Of a stretch of DNA of 64,000 nucleotides, positions 19,894 to 29,254 are shown in pieces (the first letter of the stretch is position 1; the number at the start of each line of letters is the position of its first letter). The stretch is from NCBI RefSeq assembly GCF_029872155.1, contig NZ_JARXLA010000004.1:291861-355860 (forward strand), written 5' to 3'. The notes below the pieces were generated by a model. The model made no database searches, was not told the origin of the DNA, and was given only the letters and a program-made list of their open reading frames with translations. A program made the position numbers and the translations under genes. This DNA comes from Hyphomicrobium sp. D-2 (lineage in GTDB: Bacteria > Pseudomonadota > Alphaproteobacteria > Rhizobiales > Hyphomicrobiaceae).

Positions 19894-20629
19894 CCATCGC
19901 TTCAGCTTGCGCCGCAGCAGAAGGAGCGAGGTTGCGTACGGGGCGCGCAGCCGGACGATATGCCGGTGGCGTACCTTCCGAGCGGGCCGTGCGCAGCGGT
20001 GCTACCGGCCGTGGATCAGGGGCTTCATCGCTGGAAGCGAACGTCTGGCCGTTGAAGCGCTCCCACGTCACGGTCACCTTGGTGCCAACCGGAATGCGCG
20101 GATAGAGATCCAGCACGTCCTCGTTGAGCATGCGGATGCAACCCTTCGACACAGCCTGCCCGATCGTCCAAGGCGCGTCGGTGCCATGGATGCGATAGAG
20201 GCTGGAGCCGAGGTAGAGCGCGCGCACACCCAGCGGGTTCTGCGGATGGCCACCGGGCACCCAGCTCGGCAGGCGCGGATTTTCGCGCAGCATTTCCGGC
20301 GTCGGGCGCCACGACGGATTTTCGCGCTTGCTGGTTACGCTGGTCGCGCCCTGCCAACGGCTCTGCTCGCGCGGCACCGCAATCGGGTAGCTCAGCGCTG
20401 TGCCCGTCTTGGTGATGAGATAAAGCCGTCGGTCACCGAAGCTGACGATGATCTGGCCAGACGTGTATTTGGGATTGAAGCTTACAGTCTGTTTGCTGCC
20501 GCCCCACTCTTTGCCGCCACCCCATAAAAATTCGAACAGGCTTTGAGCCTGTGCCGACGGAGCAGCGAGGGGAGCGAGCAGCGTTGACGCGGCTACAGCA
20601 ACAGAACTCATCAGACGGCGGCAGAGCAT
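19697..20629 (-). CDS. L,D-transpeptidase (YkuD family), C-terminus frameshifted
   Basis: 310 residues as read. A signal peptide (to about residue 28) leads to the YkuD domain at about residues 60-190: YTSGQIIVSFGDRRLYLI, the SWRPTPEML and GNPLG-like NPLGVRALYLG segments, and the active site YRIHGTDAPWTIGQAVSKGC with catalytic His and Cys. It cross-links peptidoglycan by 3-3 bonds or attaches lipoprotein in the periplasm. After about residue 265 (KRKPGSGFPLP) the frame runs into an Arg-rich out-of-frame tail. The natural tail lies one base over, at 19639-19893. The enzyme domain is intact. Confidence 0.88.
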   Translation of the reverse strand: MLCRRLMSSVAVAASTLLAPLAAPSAQAQSLFEFLWGGGKEWGGSKQTVSFNPKYTSGQIIVSFGDRRLYLITKTGTALSYPIAVPREQSRWQGATSVTSKRENPSWRPTPEMLRENPRLPSWVPGGHPQNPLGVRALYLGSSLYRIHGTDAPWTIGQAVSKGCIRMLNEDVLDLYPRIPVGTKVTVTWERFNGQTFASSDEAPDPRPVAPLRTARSEGTPPAYRPAARPVRNLAPSAAAQAEAMGADIDSRPLDQPKPVKLPKRKPGSGFPLPAAAAGRHAGNRRTRRCHRSPRCRSCKARCRGREEGG

Positions 20630-20995
20630 TTCTGAGGGGCTCCTGAAATTGGGGGAGGGCTAAGCGGGATGCGCTTAAGGATGCGGCCAGTTGGTGAATG
20701 CTAGGTTTATCGCAGTCTCATTTTTTGCGGCAGGGCACACCGGCCACACTCACACTTTGAACACAATTTGGCGGGGCCTTCGGCCAGCTATTCCGTGGGC
20801 GGTGTGTTCTTTGGCGCACGCTTTTGCGCCTGATTCCATTGGCGAATTGCTCCGATGGCTGAAGCAGGAGGCGGGGCGCTTCGGTGCGTCGCACGATTCG
20901 AATCGGGTCAAGGGGTATCCTGTGGAGAAGCTTGGGACGGCGGCGCAGACATATTTTTCGCGGCGAGTGCGAATGGGTTTGTTCCCTTTTTGATC

Positions 20996-21035
20996 TTGAC
21001 GCCAGCGGACACATTGGTTAGAACAAAAAAAGAAC
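20996..21035 (+). promoter_or_regulatory. Sigma-70-type promoter with LexA (SOS) operator
   Basis: TTGACG (20996-21001), a 17-base spacer and TAGAAC (21019-21024) form a promoter. GAAC-N7-GAAC at 21021-21035, the alphaproteobacterial LexA box, overlaps the -10 element. No convincing gene lies between here and 21269; 20630-20995 also holds no supported gene. Confidence 0.65.
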
Positions 21036-21194
21036 AGCGGTGTATCCGTTGTCCCTGAAGGTGCGAGAGCGTTTCATCGGAGCAGGCGGCCTATCCCCCA
21101 CCCCGTTCGGCCGCTTCCGTTGGTCTCGCAAGCAGTGTCTGGCCCAGTGCGGGTTTGCGTAATCGGTTGCGTCAGTAGGGTCTGAGGTACTCGG

Positions 21195-21262
21195 TCACCG
21201 GCGCGGCGAGCCCCCTTCGCCGTTCCGGTGATCCGCACCGTCGGATGGGCTAAGGGCCATCC
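21195..21262. other. Two strong hairpins downstream of the SOS promoter
   Basis: TCACCGG (21195) pairs with CCGGTGA (21225), enclosing CGGCGA/TCGCCG. GGATGG (21243) pairs with CCATCC (21257). They lie at the 3' end of the cupin gene as well, so they could be its trailing structure or part of an RNA from the SOS promoter. Confidence 0.4.
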
Positions 21263-21269
21263 GCGCCAC

Positions 21270-21791
21270 CTAGTGCCGGGAGGCCGGCGGCACGGATTTT
21301 AGGGGGTCGGTTTCGCTAGGAGACGGCGCCTTTTCGGTATTCGGCACGCCATCGGCGCCCATGAATACCGCAAGAATCCGAGCCGGAATGCCGCCGGAGT
21401 TGCGGCCGCTGTGGGGCCAATCCATCGCTTCCATGACGGCGTCGCCCTGACGGTACGTCCGGGTGCCCTGCGCGCCGTAGTCGACGGTAACCTCGCCCTC
21501 CAATATGTATCCGAACATGGGCACGTCGTGCTGGTGCCAGCCGGTTGTCTCACCGGGCTGCATGGTTACGATGACTGCGGTTACATGCGCGGGGCGCTGT
21601 TCTGGATAGGCGATGGCCTGACCAATCACCGTTTGCGCCGTATTGAGCAGGGTGGTTACGCTCTCGCCCGCGTGCGCAGGAGCGTTGGCCTCGCGGGCAA
21701 TGCTCCTTTCGCCCAGGGTTGCCAGACCGACCAGCATCAGGCCAAGACACAGGCCCGGCAGATATCGGTAAGCTAATTGTCTACGTGCCAT
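21270..21791 (-). CDS. Exported cupin-domain protein
   Basis: 173 residues. A signal peptide-like hydrophobic segment (LPGLCLGLMLVGLATLG) is followed by a single cupin: VTMQPGETTGWHQHDVPMFG with the two metal-ligand His residues, then EGEVTVDYGAQG and MDWPHSG. ATG 21791 has AGAGAGCAGG upstream. It is divergent from the gamma-glutamyltransferase gene. Its substrate is unknown; periplasmic cupins of this form are common and uncharacterised. Confidence 0.8.
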   Translation of the reverse strand: MARRQLAYRYLPGLCLGLMLVGLATLGERSIAREANAPAHAGESVTTLLNTAQTVIGQAIAYPEQRPAHVTAVIVTMQPGETTGWHQHDVPMFGYILEGEVTVDYGAQGTRTYRQGDAVMEAMDWPHSGRNSGGIPARILAVFMGADGVPNTEKAPSPSETDPLKSVPPASRH

Positions 21792-21898
21792 GCCCTGCTC
21801 TCTTTGAACGTCGCGCGAATGCGGATTGTGCTCTGCGGGATCATGGCCGAAGTTGATGAACAACTCCCCCTTCCTCGCATCCTTGTTAGGCCCATCGA

Positions 21899-23731
21899 AT
21901 GCCAATGATTGCTCGCTCCGGAACTCAGACTTTGGTTGGCCGCGCAGGCGTTGCCCTGCGACGGTACGGTTTGAGTTGGGCGGCTGCCGTCTGGATCGGC
22001 GTCGGCATCGCCATGATGGCGATGCCCAGTGCGGCCGTGGCCCAGTTGCTCGATCCGCGCAGCCAGCCCGAGGCGGCATCGGGGTATGGCCGCCACAAAC
22101 TGGCAGCTGCAACGCGCCACATGGTTTCGGCGGCCAACGCGCGCGCCGCCGAGGCAGGGCGCGAGATGCTGCGCCAGGGCGGCTCGGCTATCGACGCCGC
22201 CATTGCAACGCAGCTCGTGCTCAACATCGTCGAGCCGCAATCGAGCGGCATCGGCGGCGGGGCGTTCATTCTCTATTGGGACAAGGCGAAGGCGTCGCTG
22301 CAGGTTTATGACGGCCGCGAAACCGCCCCGGCATCGGCCGAACCGGATCGCTTCATGAAGGACGGCAAACCGATGCCGTTTGGTGAGGCAGTGCGCTCCG
22401 GCTTGAGCATCGGCGTGCCAGGAATTGTGCGTCTGCTGGAAGACACCCATCGCCAGCACGGCAAGCTGCCGTGGGCGAAGCTGTTCGAGCCCGCGATCCG
22501 CCTTGCCGAGGAAGGCTTTGAGGTTTCGCCGCGGCTTAATCTGCTGCTGCATCTCGAAGGCGCCGACAGCTTTGTGCCCGCAGCGCGGCGGTATTTTTTT
22601 ACCGAGGATGGTGCACCGGTGCCGGTGGGACACCTGCTCAAGAATCCCGAATTTGCTAAAACACTGCGCGCGATCGCAGCGGATGGATCGGAAGCGTTTT
22701 ACAGCGGTGAGATAGCGCAGGCGATTGTCGATGCGGTGGCTTCTGCGCCGATCGCTGCCGGCGGCATGACGCTGGAGGATCTGAGCAATTATCAGGTCAA
22801 GCAGCGCGCGCCGCTGTGCATCACCTATCGGACCTATGAGGTGTGCGGCGTTGGCGCGCCTTCGTCGGGCGGCATCGCGGTGGCGCAAACGCTGAAGCTG
22901 ATTGAGCCGTTCAATCTGGGCAATTCGCCGGATGTGGCGCTAGGTGCGCCGGCTGTGCATCTGATTGCTGAAGCGCAGAAGCTCGCCTTTGCCGATCGCA
23001 ATCGTTACATCGGCGATCCTGAATTCGTGCACGTTCCCGAGGGCATGCTGGACGAGGCGTATCTGGCGGAGCGCCGCAAGCTGATCGATCCGAAAAATGC
23101 CGCCGATCGTCCGCCCGCAGGCAAGCCACCGGGATCGGAGAGGCAGTCATTCGGCGTTGATGCAACGGTTGAGCGCGCAGGCACCAGCCACATCTCCATC
23201 ATCGATGCGGACGGCAACGCGCTGTCGATGACCACCACGATCGAAGGCGCTTTCGGTTCGCATAACTGGGCAGCGGGTTTTCTGCTTAACAATGAGCTGA
23301 CGGATTTTTCGTTGCGTCCGGTTGATGCCGATGGCCAGCCGGCTGCCAATGCGGTGGGGCCGGGTAAACGGCCGCGATCGTCCATGTCGCCCACTATCGT
23401 GTTCGACGCGCAGCGCAACGTTGAAGCCGTGCTGGGTTCGCCCGGTGGCAGCCGCATCATCCTGTATGTGCTGAAGACGCTGATCGCGATGATCGACTGG
23501 CGCATGGATGCACAGCAGGCGGCAGACCTGTTGAACTTCGGCAGCCAGGGGCATGCGCTTGAGCTGGAAGTGGGTTGGCGTGCGGTGCCATTGGCTCTGG
23601 CGTTGCGGCCGTTTGGGCATGCCATTTTGCCTTCGCTCATGACATCGGGTGTGCATATCGTTGGTCAGCGCAATGGCCAGCTTGAGGGTGCGGCCGATAT
23701 CCGCCGTGAAGGCGCCGCACTCGGAGATTGA
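21899..23731 (+). CDS. ggt: Gamma-glutamyltransferase
   Basis: 610 residues. A signal-anchor-like N-terminus (to about residue 49) is followed by the Ntn-hydrolase proenzyme. The large chain starts at MVSAANARAAEAGREML and contains GGGAFILYWD. Self-cleavage occurs before the Thr of AGTSHISIIDADGNALSMT at about residue 424, which becomes the nucleophile. GSPGGSRIILYVLKTL closes the oxyanion and binding site. It breaks gamma-glutamyl bonds (glutathione) in the periplasm. Its end abuts thiO, with ATG three bases after the stop, so the two may be co-transcribed. Confidence 0.96.
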   Translation: MPMIARSGTQTLVGRAGVALRRYGLSWAAAVWIGVGIAMMAMPSAAVAQLLDPRSQPEAASGYGRHKLAAATRHMVSAANARAAEAGREMLRQGGSAIDAAIATQLVLNIVEPQSSGIGGGAFILYWDKAKASLQVYDGRETAPASAEPDRFMKDGKPMPFGEAVRSGLSIGVPGIVRLLEDTHRQHGKLPWAKLFEPAIRLAEEGFEVSPRLNLLLHLEGADSFVPAARRYFFTEDGAPVPVGHLLKNPEFAKTLRAIAADGSEAFYSGEIAQAIVDAVASAPIAAGGMTLEDLSNYQVKQRAPLCITYRTYEVCGVGAPSSGGIAVAQTLKLIEPFNLGNSPDVALGAPAVHLIAEAQKLAFADRNRYIGDPEFVHVPEGMLDEAYLAERRKLIDPKNAADRPPAGKPPGSERQSFGVDATVERAGTSHISIIDADGNALSMTTTIEGAFGSHNWAAGFLLNNELTDFSLRPVDADGQPAANAVGPGKRPRSSMSPTIVFDAQRNVEAVLGSPGGSRIILYVLKTLIAMIDWRMDAQQAADLLNFGSQGHALELEVGWRAVPLALALRPFGHAILPSLMTSGVHIVGQRNGQLEGAADIRREGAALGD

Positions 23732-23733
23732 GC

Positions 23734-24738
23734 ATGACGCGTTCCATTACGGTGCTCGGTGCCGGGGTTCTGGGTCTCTGGCAGGCGCTGACCCTCGCGC
23801 GGGCGGGCCATCGGGTGCGTCTGCTGGAAAGCAGCGCTGAGCCATTTGCAGCGGCTGCCAGTCTCTATGGCGGTGTGATGCTGGCGCCGGAGCGTGAGGC
23901 GGAAACAGCGCCGGCCATGCTGCGCGAACTGGGCCTTGAAGGCGTCGCGCTCTGGCGTGCGCTTTATCCGCAGTTGTGCTGTAACGGCAGCCTGGTGATG
24001 GCGAGCCCGCGCGATCAGGGTGAACTGGAACGTTTCGCACACCGCACACAAGGCCACGGCTTGTTGCGCGCCGACGAACTGGCTGAGCGCGAGCCCGATC
24101 TTGCCGGGCGTTTCAACGGCGCGCTGTTCTTTGCCGACGAAGCACACATGTCTGCGCCAGATGCGTTGCAGTTTTTGCTGGATGAAGCGCGTCAGGCGGG
24201 TGCCGAGATTGTATTCGGTGTTGGCGCTGGCGTTGACACTGACGGCCACGACGCCGCCGATGTGGTCATCGATTGTCGCGGTATGGCGGCACGCGATCAC
24301 CTGCCCGATCTGCGCGGTGTACGCGGCGAGCGCGTGTTGATCCGCTCCAATGACGTCACGCTATCGCGGCCGGTGCAGTTCCTGCATCCGCGCATTCCGC
24401 TTTATGTCGTGCCGTGGGGCGACGGGCTGTACATGATTGGTGCCACCGTTATCGAAAGCGAAGAGTCCGGCGCGATGAGCGTGCGCTCTGCGCTGGAGCT
24501 TCTGGGCGGTGCCTATGCGGTGCATCCGGCGTTCGCCGAGGCTGAGATTCTGGCCTTTGGAGCAGGCGTGAGGCCCGCGTTTCCCGATAACGTGCCGCGC
24601 GCGATCGTGCGCGATGGGGGGCGGCGCATATTCGTAAATGGCGCCTATCGGCATGGCTTTCTGCTTGGCCCGGTTCTGGCGCGCACGGTGGCGGATTATC
24701 TGGCTGATGGCCGCACGGGTGCACTGTTGCGGGTTTGA
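23734..24738 (+). CDS. thiO: FAD-dependent glycine oxidase of thiazole synthesis
   Basis: 334 residues. An N-terminal Rossmann FAD loop (SITVLGAGVLGLWQALTLAR), a DAO-fold middle and the C-terminal GAGVRPAFPDN plus VNGAYRHGFLLGPVLA, which binds FAD, are present. It oxidises glycine to iminoglycine for thiazole formation by ThiG. It starts the run thiO-thiS-thiG-thiE. ATG 23734 is preferred to an in-frame TTG at 23728. Confidence 0.93.
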   Translation: MTRSITVLGAGVLGLWQALTLARAGHRVRLLESSAEPFAAAASLYGGVMLAPEREAETAPAMLRELGLEGVALWRALYPQLCCNGSLVMASPRDQGELERFAHRTQGHGLLRADELAEREPDLAGRFNGALFFADEAHMSAPDALQFLLDEARQAGAEIVFGVGAGVDTDGHDAADVVIDCRGMAARDHLPDLRGVRGERVLIRSNDVTLSRPVQFLHPRIPLYVVPWGDGLYMIGATVIESEESGAMSVRSALELLGGAYAVHPAFAEAEILAFGAGVRPAFPDNVPRAIVRDGGRRIFVNGAYRHGFLLGPVLARTVADYLADGRTGALLRV

Positions 24739-24845
24739 GTGCGGCGCTGGATGCGGGCTGGATTTGCCGTCGATGCGGTATTAAACCGGCTCCGTTCCTA
24801 TATATCCGCATATCGGGTTAGGCGAAGTTGCCCGGGAGACTGGCG

Positions 24846-25085
24846 ATGGACGCAAGTATTGATGATCGAGGCGACACTGGCTGCGCGGTTGAGATCGTTG
24901 TGAACGGTGAGGCGACGGCGACCGCCGCGCCGACGTTGCTCGATCTGGTGGCGGAGCGCGGCCTGGCGGATGTGCGCATTGCCACTGCGCGCAACGGTGA
25001 TTTCATTCCCGAACGCGCGCGCGCCGAAACACGTTTGCAGGCGGGAGACCGCATTGAAATTCTTTCCGCACGCCACGGCGGCTGA
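24846..25085 (+). CDS. thiS: Sulfur carrier protein ThiS
   Basis: 79 residues with a beta-grasp fold (VEIVVNGEATATAAPTLLDL) and the diagnostic C-terminal RHGG, whose last Gly is thiocarboxylated to carry sulfur to ThiG. An N-terminal extension of about 18 residues is longer than usual. GGGAG lies upstream of ATG 24846. The 107-bp gap after thiO has no TPP riboswitch motif that I can find. Confidence 0.95.
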   Translation: MDASIDDRGDTGCAVEIVVNGEATATAAPTLLDLVAERGLADVRIATARNGDFIPERARAETRLQAGDRIEILSARHGG

Positions 25086-25097
25086 GGCCACGCAACC

Positions 25098-25940
25098 ATG
25101 AACGCACCTTCAACCGGGATGGACATCAAGGCGGCGGCTGAACGCAGCGCGCTGACGCTGTATGGCGAGGCTTTGTCTTCGCGCATGCTGATCGGCACAG
25201 CGCAATATCCTTCGCCGCAAGTTCTGGCCGAAGCGGTTGAAGCGTCAGGCGCAGGCATCGTAACGGTTTCGCTGCGGCGGGAGCAGGCGCGTGGGCGCAC
25301 CGGTGAGCGGTTTTTGCAGCTCATTGCCGATCTCGGTGTTCGCGTTCTGCCCAACACCGCAGGATGTCACACGGTAAAAGAGGCCGTCACCACTGCGCAC
25401 ATGGCGCGCGAGCTGTTCGATACGCCGTGGCTGAAGCTTGAGGTGATCGCCAACGACGACACGTTGCAGCCGGACGTGTTCGGTCTCGTTGATGCTGCGC
25501 GGACGCTGTGTGCCGATGGCTTCAACGTGCTGCCGTACACGACGGAAGATCTTTCGGTGGCGGATCGGTTGCTTGCCGCCGGTTGCCGCGTGCTGATGCC
25601 GTGGGGCGCGCCGATTGGCACCGGGCGCGGTCTTGCCAACCCCTATGCGCTGCGTAGCATGCGCGCCTATTTTCCCGATGTGCCGTTGATTATCGACGCC
25701 GGCATCGGTGCGCCGTCCCACGCCGCGCAGGCAATGGAAATGGGCTTTGATGGCGTGCTTCTGAACACCGCGATTGCAAAGGCTGCCGATCCTGTGCGCA
25801 TGGCGCGCGCGTTCGCGCAGGCGATTGAAGCCGGTCGCACCGCCTATGAAGCTGGCCTCATGGGCGTGCGCGATATGGCTCAGCCATCGACCCCGGTGGT
25901 CGGTACGCCTTTTTTTGATCTACGCAAGGATGGTGCCTGA
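25098..25940 (+). CDS. thiG: Thiazole synthase
   Basis: 280 residues with a TIM barrel. It has [16 protein letters not shown], the region [11 protein letters not shown] and the Schiff-base lysine in [12 protein letters not shown]. The phosphate loops include [20 protein letters not shown]. It condenses deoxyxylulose-5-phosphate with iminoglycine and the ThiS thiocarboxylate. An N-terminal extension of about 20 residues precedes the barrel. It is 12 bases from thiS and 3 from thiE. Confidence 0.96.
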   Translation: MNAPSTGMDIKAAAERSALTLYGEALSSRMLIGTAQYPSPQVLAEAVEASGAGIVTVSLRREQARGRTGERFLQLIADLGVRVLPNTAGCHTVKEAVTTAHMARELFDTPWLKLEVIANDDTLQPDVFGLVDAARTLCADGFNVLPYTTEDLSVADRLLAAGCRVLMPWGAPIGTGRGLANPYALRSMRAYFPDVPLIIDAGIGAPSHAAQAMEMGFDGVLLNTAIAKAADPVRMARAFAQAIEAGRTAYEAGLMGVRDMAQPSTPVVGTPFFDLRKDGA

Positions 25941-25943
25941 GCC

Positions 25944-26585
25944 GTGACTGATCCGAAAAATGCGCCATCAATTTCGCAGCCAGATGTTTTCTATCCCATC
26001 GTGCCGGATGCCGCCTGGGCGGCGCGTGTCATTTCGCTGGGTGTGCGTACGCTGCAACTGCGCATCAAGGATGCGGCGTCGGCGGATGTTCTGCAGCAGA
26101 TCGAAGCCACGCTTGCGATTGCGCGGCGCTATGGATGCCAGCTGATCGTGAACGACTATTGGCGCGAGGCGATTGCTGCGGGTGCGGACTATGTGCACCT
26201 CGGGCAGGAAGACCTAACCGCCGCTGACGTTGCCGCGATCAAAGCTGCTGGCATTCGCATCGGCATTTCGACCCACTCCATTGAAGAGCTGGATATCGCA
26301 CTCGCAGCCGGGCCTGACTACATTGCGCTTGGTCCGATCTACGAGACGAAGCTGAAGGCGATGAAATGGCAGCCGCAGGGGTTGGATCGCATCGGCGTAT
26401 GGAAACAGCGAATCGGGGCGCTGCCGCTGGTTGCGATTGGTGGCATTACGCCGGAACGGGCCGATGGCGTCGTGGCTGCGGGCGCTGATAGCGTCGCTGT
26501 CATTACCGATTTTATGACAGCGCAACATCCTGAGAAACGCATCGAAACCTGGCTTGCGTGGGCGACGCGTCAACGGTTGGCTTAA
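25944..26585 (+). CDS. thiE: Thiamine-phosphate synthase
   Basis: 213 residues from GTG 25944. Motifs are RTLQLRIKD, LIVNDYWREAIAAGADYVHL, GQEDL, IGISTHS and VAIGGITPERADGVVAAGAD. It joins the thiazole phosphate and HMP-diphosphate in the last condensation. It ends the thiO-thiS-thiG-thiE unit; thiC and thiD are not in the window. Confidence 0.95.
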   Translation: MTDPKNAPSISQPDVFYPIVPDAAWAARVISLGVRTLQLRIKDAASADVLQQIEATLAIARRYGCQLIVNDYWREAIAAGADYVHLGQEDLTAADVAAIKAAGIRIGISTHSIEELDIALAAGPDYIALGPIYETKLKAMKWQPQGLDRIGVWKQRIGALPLVAIGGITPERADGVVAAGADSVAVITDFMTAQHPEKRIETWLAWATRQRLA

Positions 26586-26691
26586 GGTTCAGAGCTTACA
26601 CTGCTTGCCTCTAAAGTGATCGCAGCATCAAATGCGCGCGACAACTGCATCGATATCCATTGCAGAACAGAGTGCAGACGAACGGTGATGC

Positions 26692-27696
26692 ATGGCGTTT
26701 CGCTTCAAACCCACAGAACGCATTGAAGATGGCTTTCAGCGCATCGTCGCTGAGCAGATTGCACGCGCGCAGCAAATTCTGCGTACCGCAGACGAGCAAT
26801 CCGTCGCCGTGCACGAGGCGCGCAAATCGATAAAGCGGCTGCGTGCGCTGCTGCGGCTGGTGCGGCCTTCGATTGGTGAAAAAACCTTCAAAAGTGAGAA
26901 CGCTTTTCTTCGCGATATAGGCCTGTCGCTTTCCGGCGCGCGCGATTGTTTCGTGCTGGCGGAGACGTTGAAGACACTAGGCGCTGAAGCGCAGATCGAA
27001 CCGCGCTCGCTTATCGCCGAAGTGTGCGAGTGCATCGCTGGCAATAGTGAAGCAAGCGATCCTCAGCAAACGCGATTGGCGATCAAGCGGGCCGATGCAT
27101 TGCTCGATGATGCGAAGGCTCGCCTTGAAGCGCTGAAGTTCGCCGGTAGCCAGTTCGATGTCGTCGGTGCAGGTTTGGAGCAATCCTATCGCCGCGCCCG
27201 TCTCGCGTTTGCTGAAGCCTATCGCAGCGGCGATGATGAGGCGTTCCACGAATGGCGCAAGGGCGCGCAGACGCACTGGCGCCAGATGCTGCTGCTTGCG
27301 CCGGCATGGCCGGCTTATCTGGGCGCGCGGGCGGCTGAGGCGCGGGCTTTGTCGCAGTTGCTTGGCGATGATCACGATCTGGCCGTCGTGGTTGCCTTTC
27401 TGCAGTCCGATGCAACAACCGATGTGGATGAAAAAGGCCGCGTGTTGATTGTGGCCAAGGCTAGGGATGCACAGCAAGCTCTGCGCGTAGAAGCCCATGC
27501 ACGGGGCCAACGGCTGTTTGCGGCGGGACCGAAACGTCTGCGTCGCGCAGTGGGTGAGTTCTGGAATGCGGCGGCGGCTCTCAAAGCGCTGGAAGATGAC
27601 CGTACCGCCGAACCGTCATGTAATGGCGGTAACGGGGGCAAGGCCCGCAAGCGCGTTAGCAATGTTGGCCGCAAAGTCAGAAAATCGGCTGAATAG
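26692..27696 (+). CDS. CHAD-domain protein
   Basis: 334 residues that are almost entirely a helical CHAD domain: VAVHEARKSIKRLRALLRLV with the conserved His, then AFHEWRKGAQTHWRQML with the second His, and LGDDHDLAVVVAFL. CHAD domains bind inorganic polyphosphate on a basic surface. No CYTH/triphosphatase domain is attached. The C-terminus is Lys/Arg-rich. It stands alone, 106 bases after thiE. Confidence 0.9.
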   Translation: MAFRFKPTERIEDGFQRIVAEQIARAQQILRTADEQSVAVHEARKSIKRLRALLRLVRPSIGEKTFKSENAFLRDIGLSLSGARDCFVLAETLKTLGAEAQIEPRSLIAEVCECIAGNSEASDPQQTRLAIKRADALLDDAKARLEALKFAGSQFDVVGAGLEQSYRRARLAFAEAYRSGDDEAFHEWRKGAQTHWRQMLLLAPAWPAYLGARAAEARALSQLLGDDHDLAVVVAFLQSDATTDVDEKGRVLIVAKARDAQQALRVEAHARGQRLFAAGPKRLRRAVGEFWNAAAALKALEDDRTAEPSCNGGNGGKARKRVSNVGRKVRKSAE

Positions 27697-27915
27697 CCTT
27701 ATGCAACTCAAGGGCTGAAAAGCCGATCAGGTGCCGGTTCGCCAGGGCGTATGGCTTGGCGCGGGACAGGCCCGGTGGCGGCTCGTTCCGGTGCTTTAAG
27801 CCCCTCACACAATTGTCGATTTGTGCCTTAGCGCTGAACCTGGATATTGGCTAGGGTACAGCCCGATATTAAATCGGTGCCATAGAGCCGATAGCTCAGC
27901 CAGGATTTCCCACCC

Positions 27916-28977
27916 GTGAACGAGATAAAGCCTGCCGCGACCTTCCAGCCCGATCCGCGGTTCCGCCCGGCCAACCATCCGAACGTCAAATGCGGACGCA
28001 TCGGCGTTCTGCTGCTCAATCTCGGCACGCCGGACGGCACCGACTACTGGTCGATGCGGCGCTACCTTGAGGAGCTTTTGTCCGACGAGCGCGTCATTGA
28101 GGTGCCTCGCTGGAAGTGGTGGCCAATTCTCAATCTCATCATTCTCACCGTCCGCCCCGGCGCCAAGGGCAAGGACTACGACACCATCTGGAACAAAGAG
28201 CTGGACGAAGGCCCGCTGAAGACGATCACGCGCGGCCAGGCCCAGAAGTTGGCGGCCGCCGTAGGTAATCCGGAACGGATCGAAGTCGACTTCGCGATGC
28301 GATAGGCGAACCCGACGACTGAGAGCCGCATAAAGGCGCTGATGGAAAAGGGATGCGATCGCATCCTGCTGGTGCCGCTCTATCCCCAGTACGCCGCCGC
28401 GACGACGGCGACTGCCGCCGATCAGGCGTTCCGCGCCCTGATGAAGATGCGCTGGCAGCCCGCTGTTCGCGTCGCGCCGAGTTATCACGATGATCCGGTC
28501 TACATCGACGCCGTCGCCAACGCGATGCGCCAGGATCTGGCCAAACTCGATTTCGAGCCGGAAATGATCATCGCGACGTTTCACGGCATGCCGCAGGCAT
28601 ACCTGGAAGCGGGCGATCCCTACCATTGCCAGTGCCAGAAGACCTCGCGCCTCCTTCGCGCCAGCCTTGGATGGCCTGAGGAAAAGTGGCTGACCACATT
28701 CCAGTCGCGCTTTGGCAATGATCCCTGGCTGCAGCCCTACACTGACGAGACAGTGAAGCGCCTTGCTGCGGAAGGCGTCAAACGGCTGGCACTGGTCGCG
28801 CCGGGCTTCTCGGCGGACTGCCTCGAAACGCTTGAAGAGCTTGACGGCGAAAACCGCCATTACTTCGAGGGTGGCGGCGGTGAAAAATTCGCTTATCTGC
28901 CAGCGCTGAACGACAGCGACGAGGGCATCCGCGTCATTGAGGCGGTGGTCCGCCGCGAGTTACAAGGCTGGATCTGA
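27916..28977 (+). pseudogene. hemH: Ferrochelatase interrupted by one in-frame stop
   Basis: One continuous frame of 354 codons encodes full-length ferrochelatase except for TAG at 28303-28305 (codon 130). Before it are GRIGVLLLNLGTPDGTDYWS and EVDFAMR; after it ANPTTESRIKAL, LLVPLYPQYAAATTATAADQ, FHGMPQAYLEAGDPYHCQC (catalytic His) and ALVAPGFSADCLETLEEL. The lost residue is the Tyr of the conserved MRY[AG]NP motif (Arg164-Tyr165 in the human enzyme, from memory). The 3' part could restart at ATG 28342, but both halves together would be needed. Ferrochelatase puts iron into protoporphyrin, normally an essential step. Truth or sequencing error is undecided. Confidence 0.9.
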
Positions 28978-29254
28978 TCGCCTGATCGCTCAGCGGTGAT
29001 CGGCACCTTATGGGATGCGGCGGCAACTACTCGCTGTAGCCCGCCGTACGTTGGTGCGCGCTTGCTTGTAAAAAACGGCACGCCCCGGCCCAGGCCCCAC
29101 CGTTGGCCATATTACTGCGCCACCCTTCCGCCATACAGGCTTCGTCCGCAGTTCAGGTGTGTTCCATAACTGACTGTCGAGGCACCGTTTTTTAATATTG
29201 TGTTTGCCTCAGTACGGTAGCGTGCCGGGGCTGCATCTCACCCCCGGGGGCTCC
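28978..29254. other. Intergenic gap, nothing recognised
   Basis: The 277 bases between hemH and the SPFH gene show no supported ORF or RNA. The last 60 bases are the likely promoter and leader of the SPFH gene. Confidence 0.5.

Noticed and set aside
20691..20993. 100-residue plus-strand frame upstream of the SOS promoter
   Set aside because: Codon use is not gene-like, no ribosome site, no domain.
21773..22888. 371-residue open frame on the minus strand opposite gamma-glutamyltransferase
   Set aside because: Shadow of ggt; no family features.
24739..24845. TPP riboswitch in the thi operon
   Set aside because: Looked for the conserved TPP-aptamer boxes before thiO and thiS and found none.
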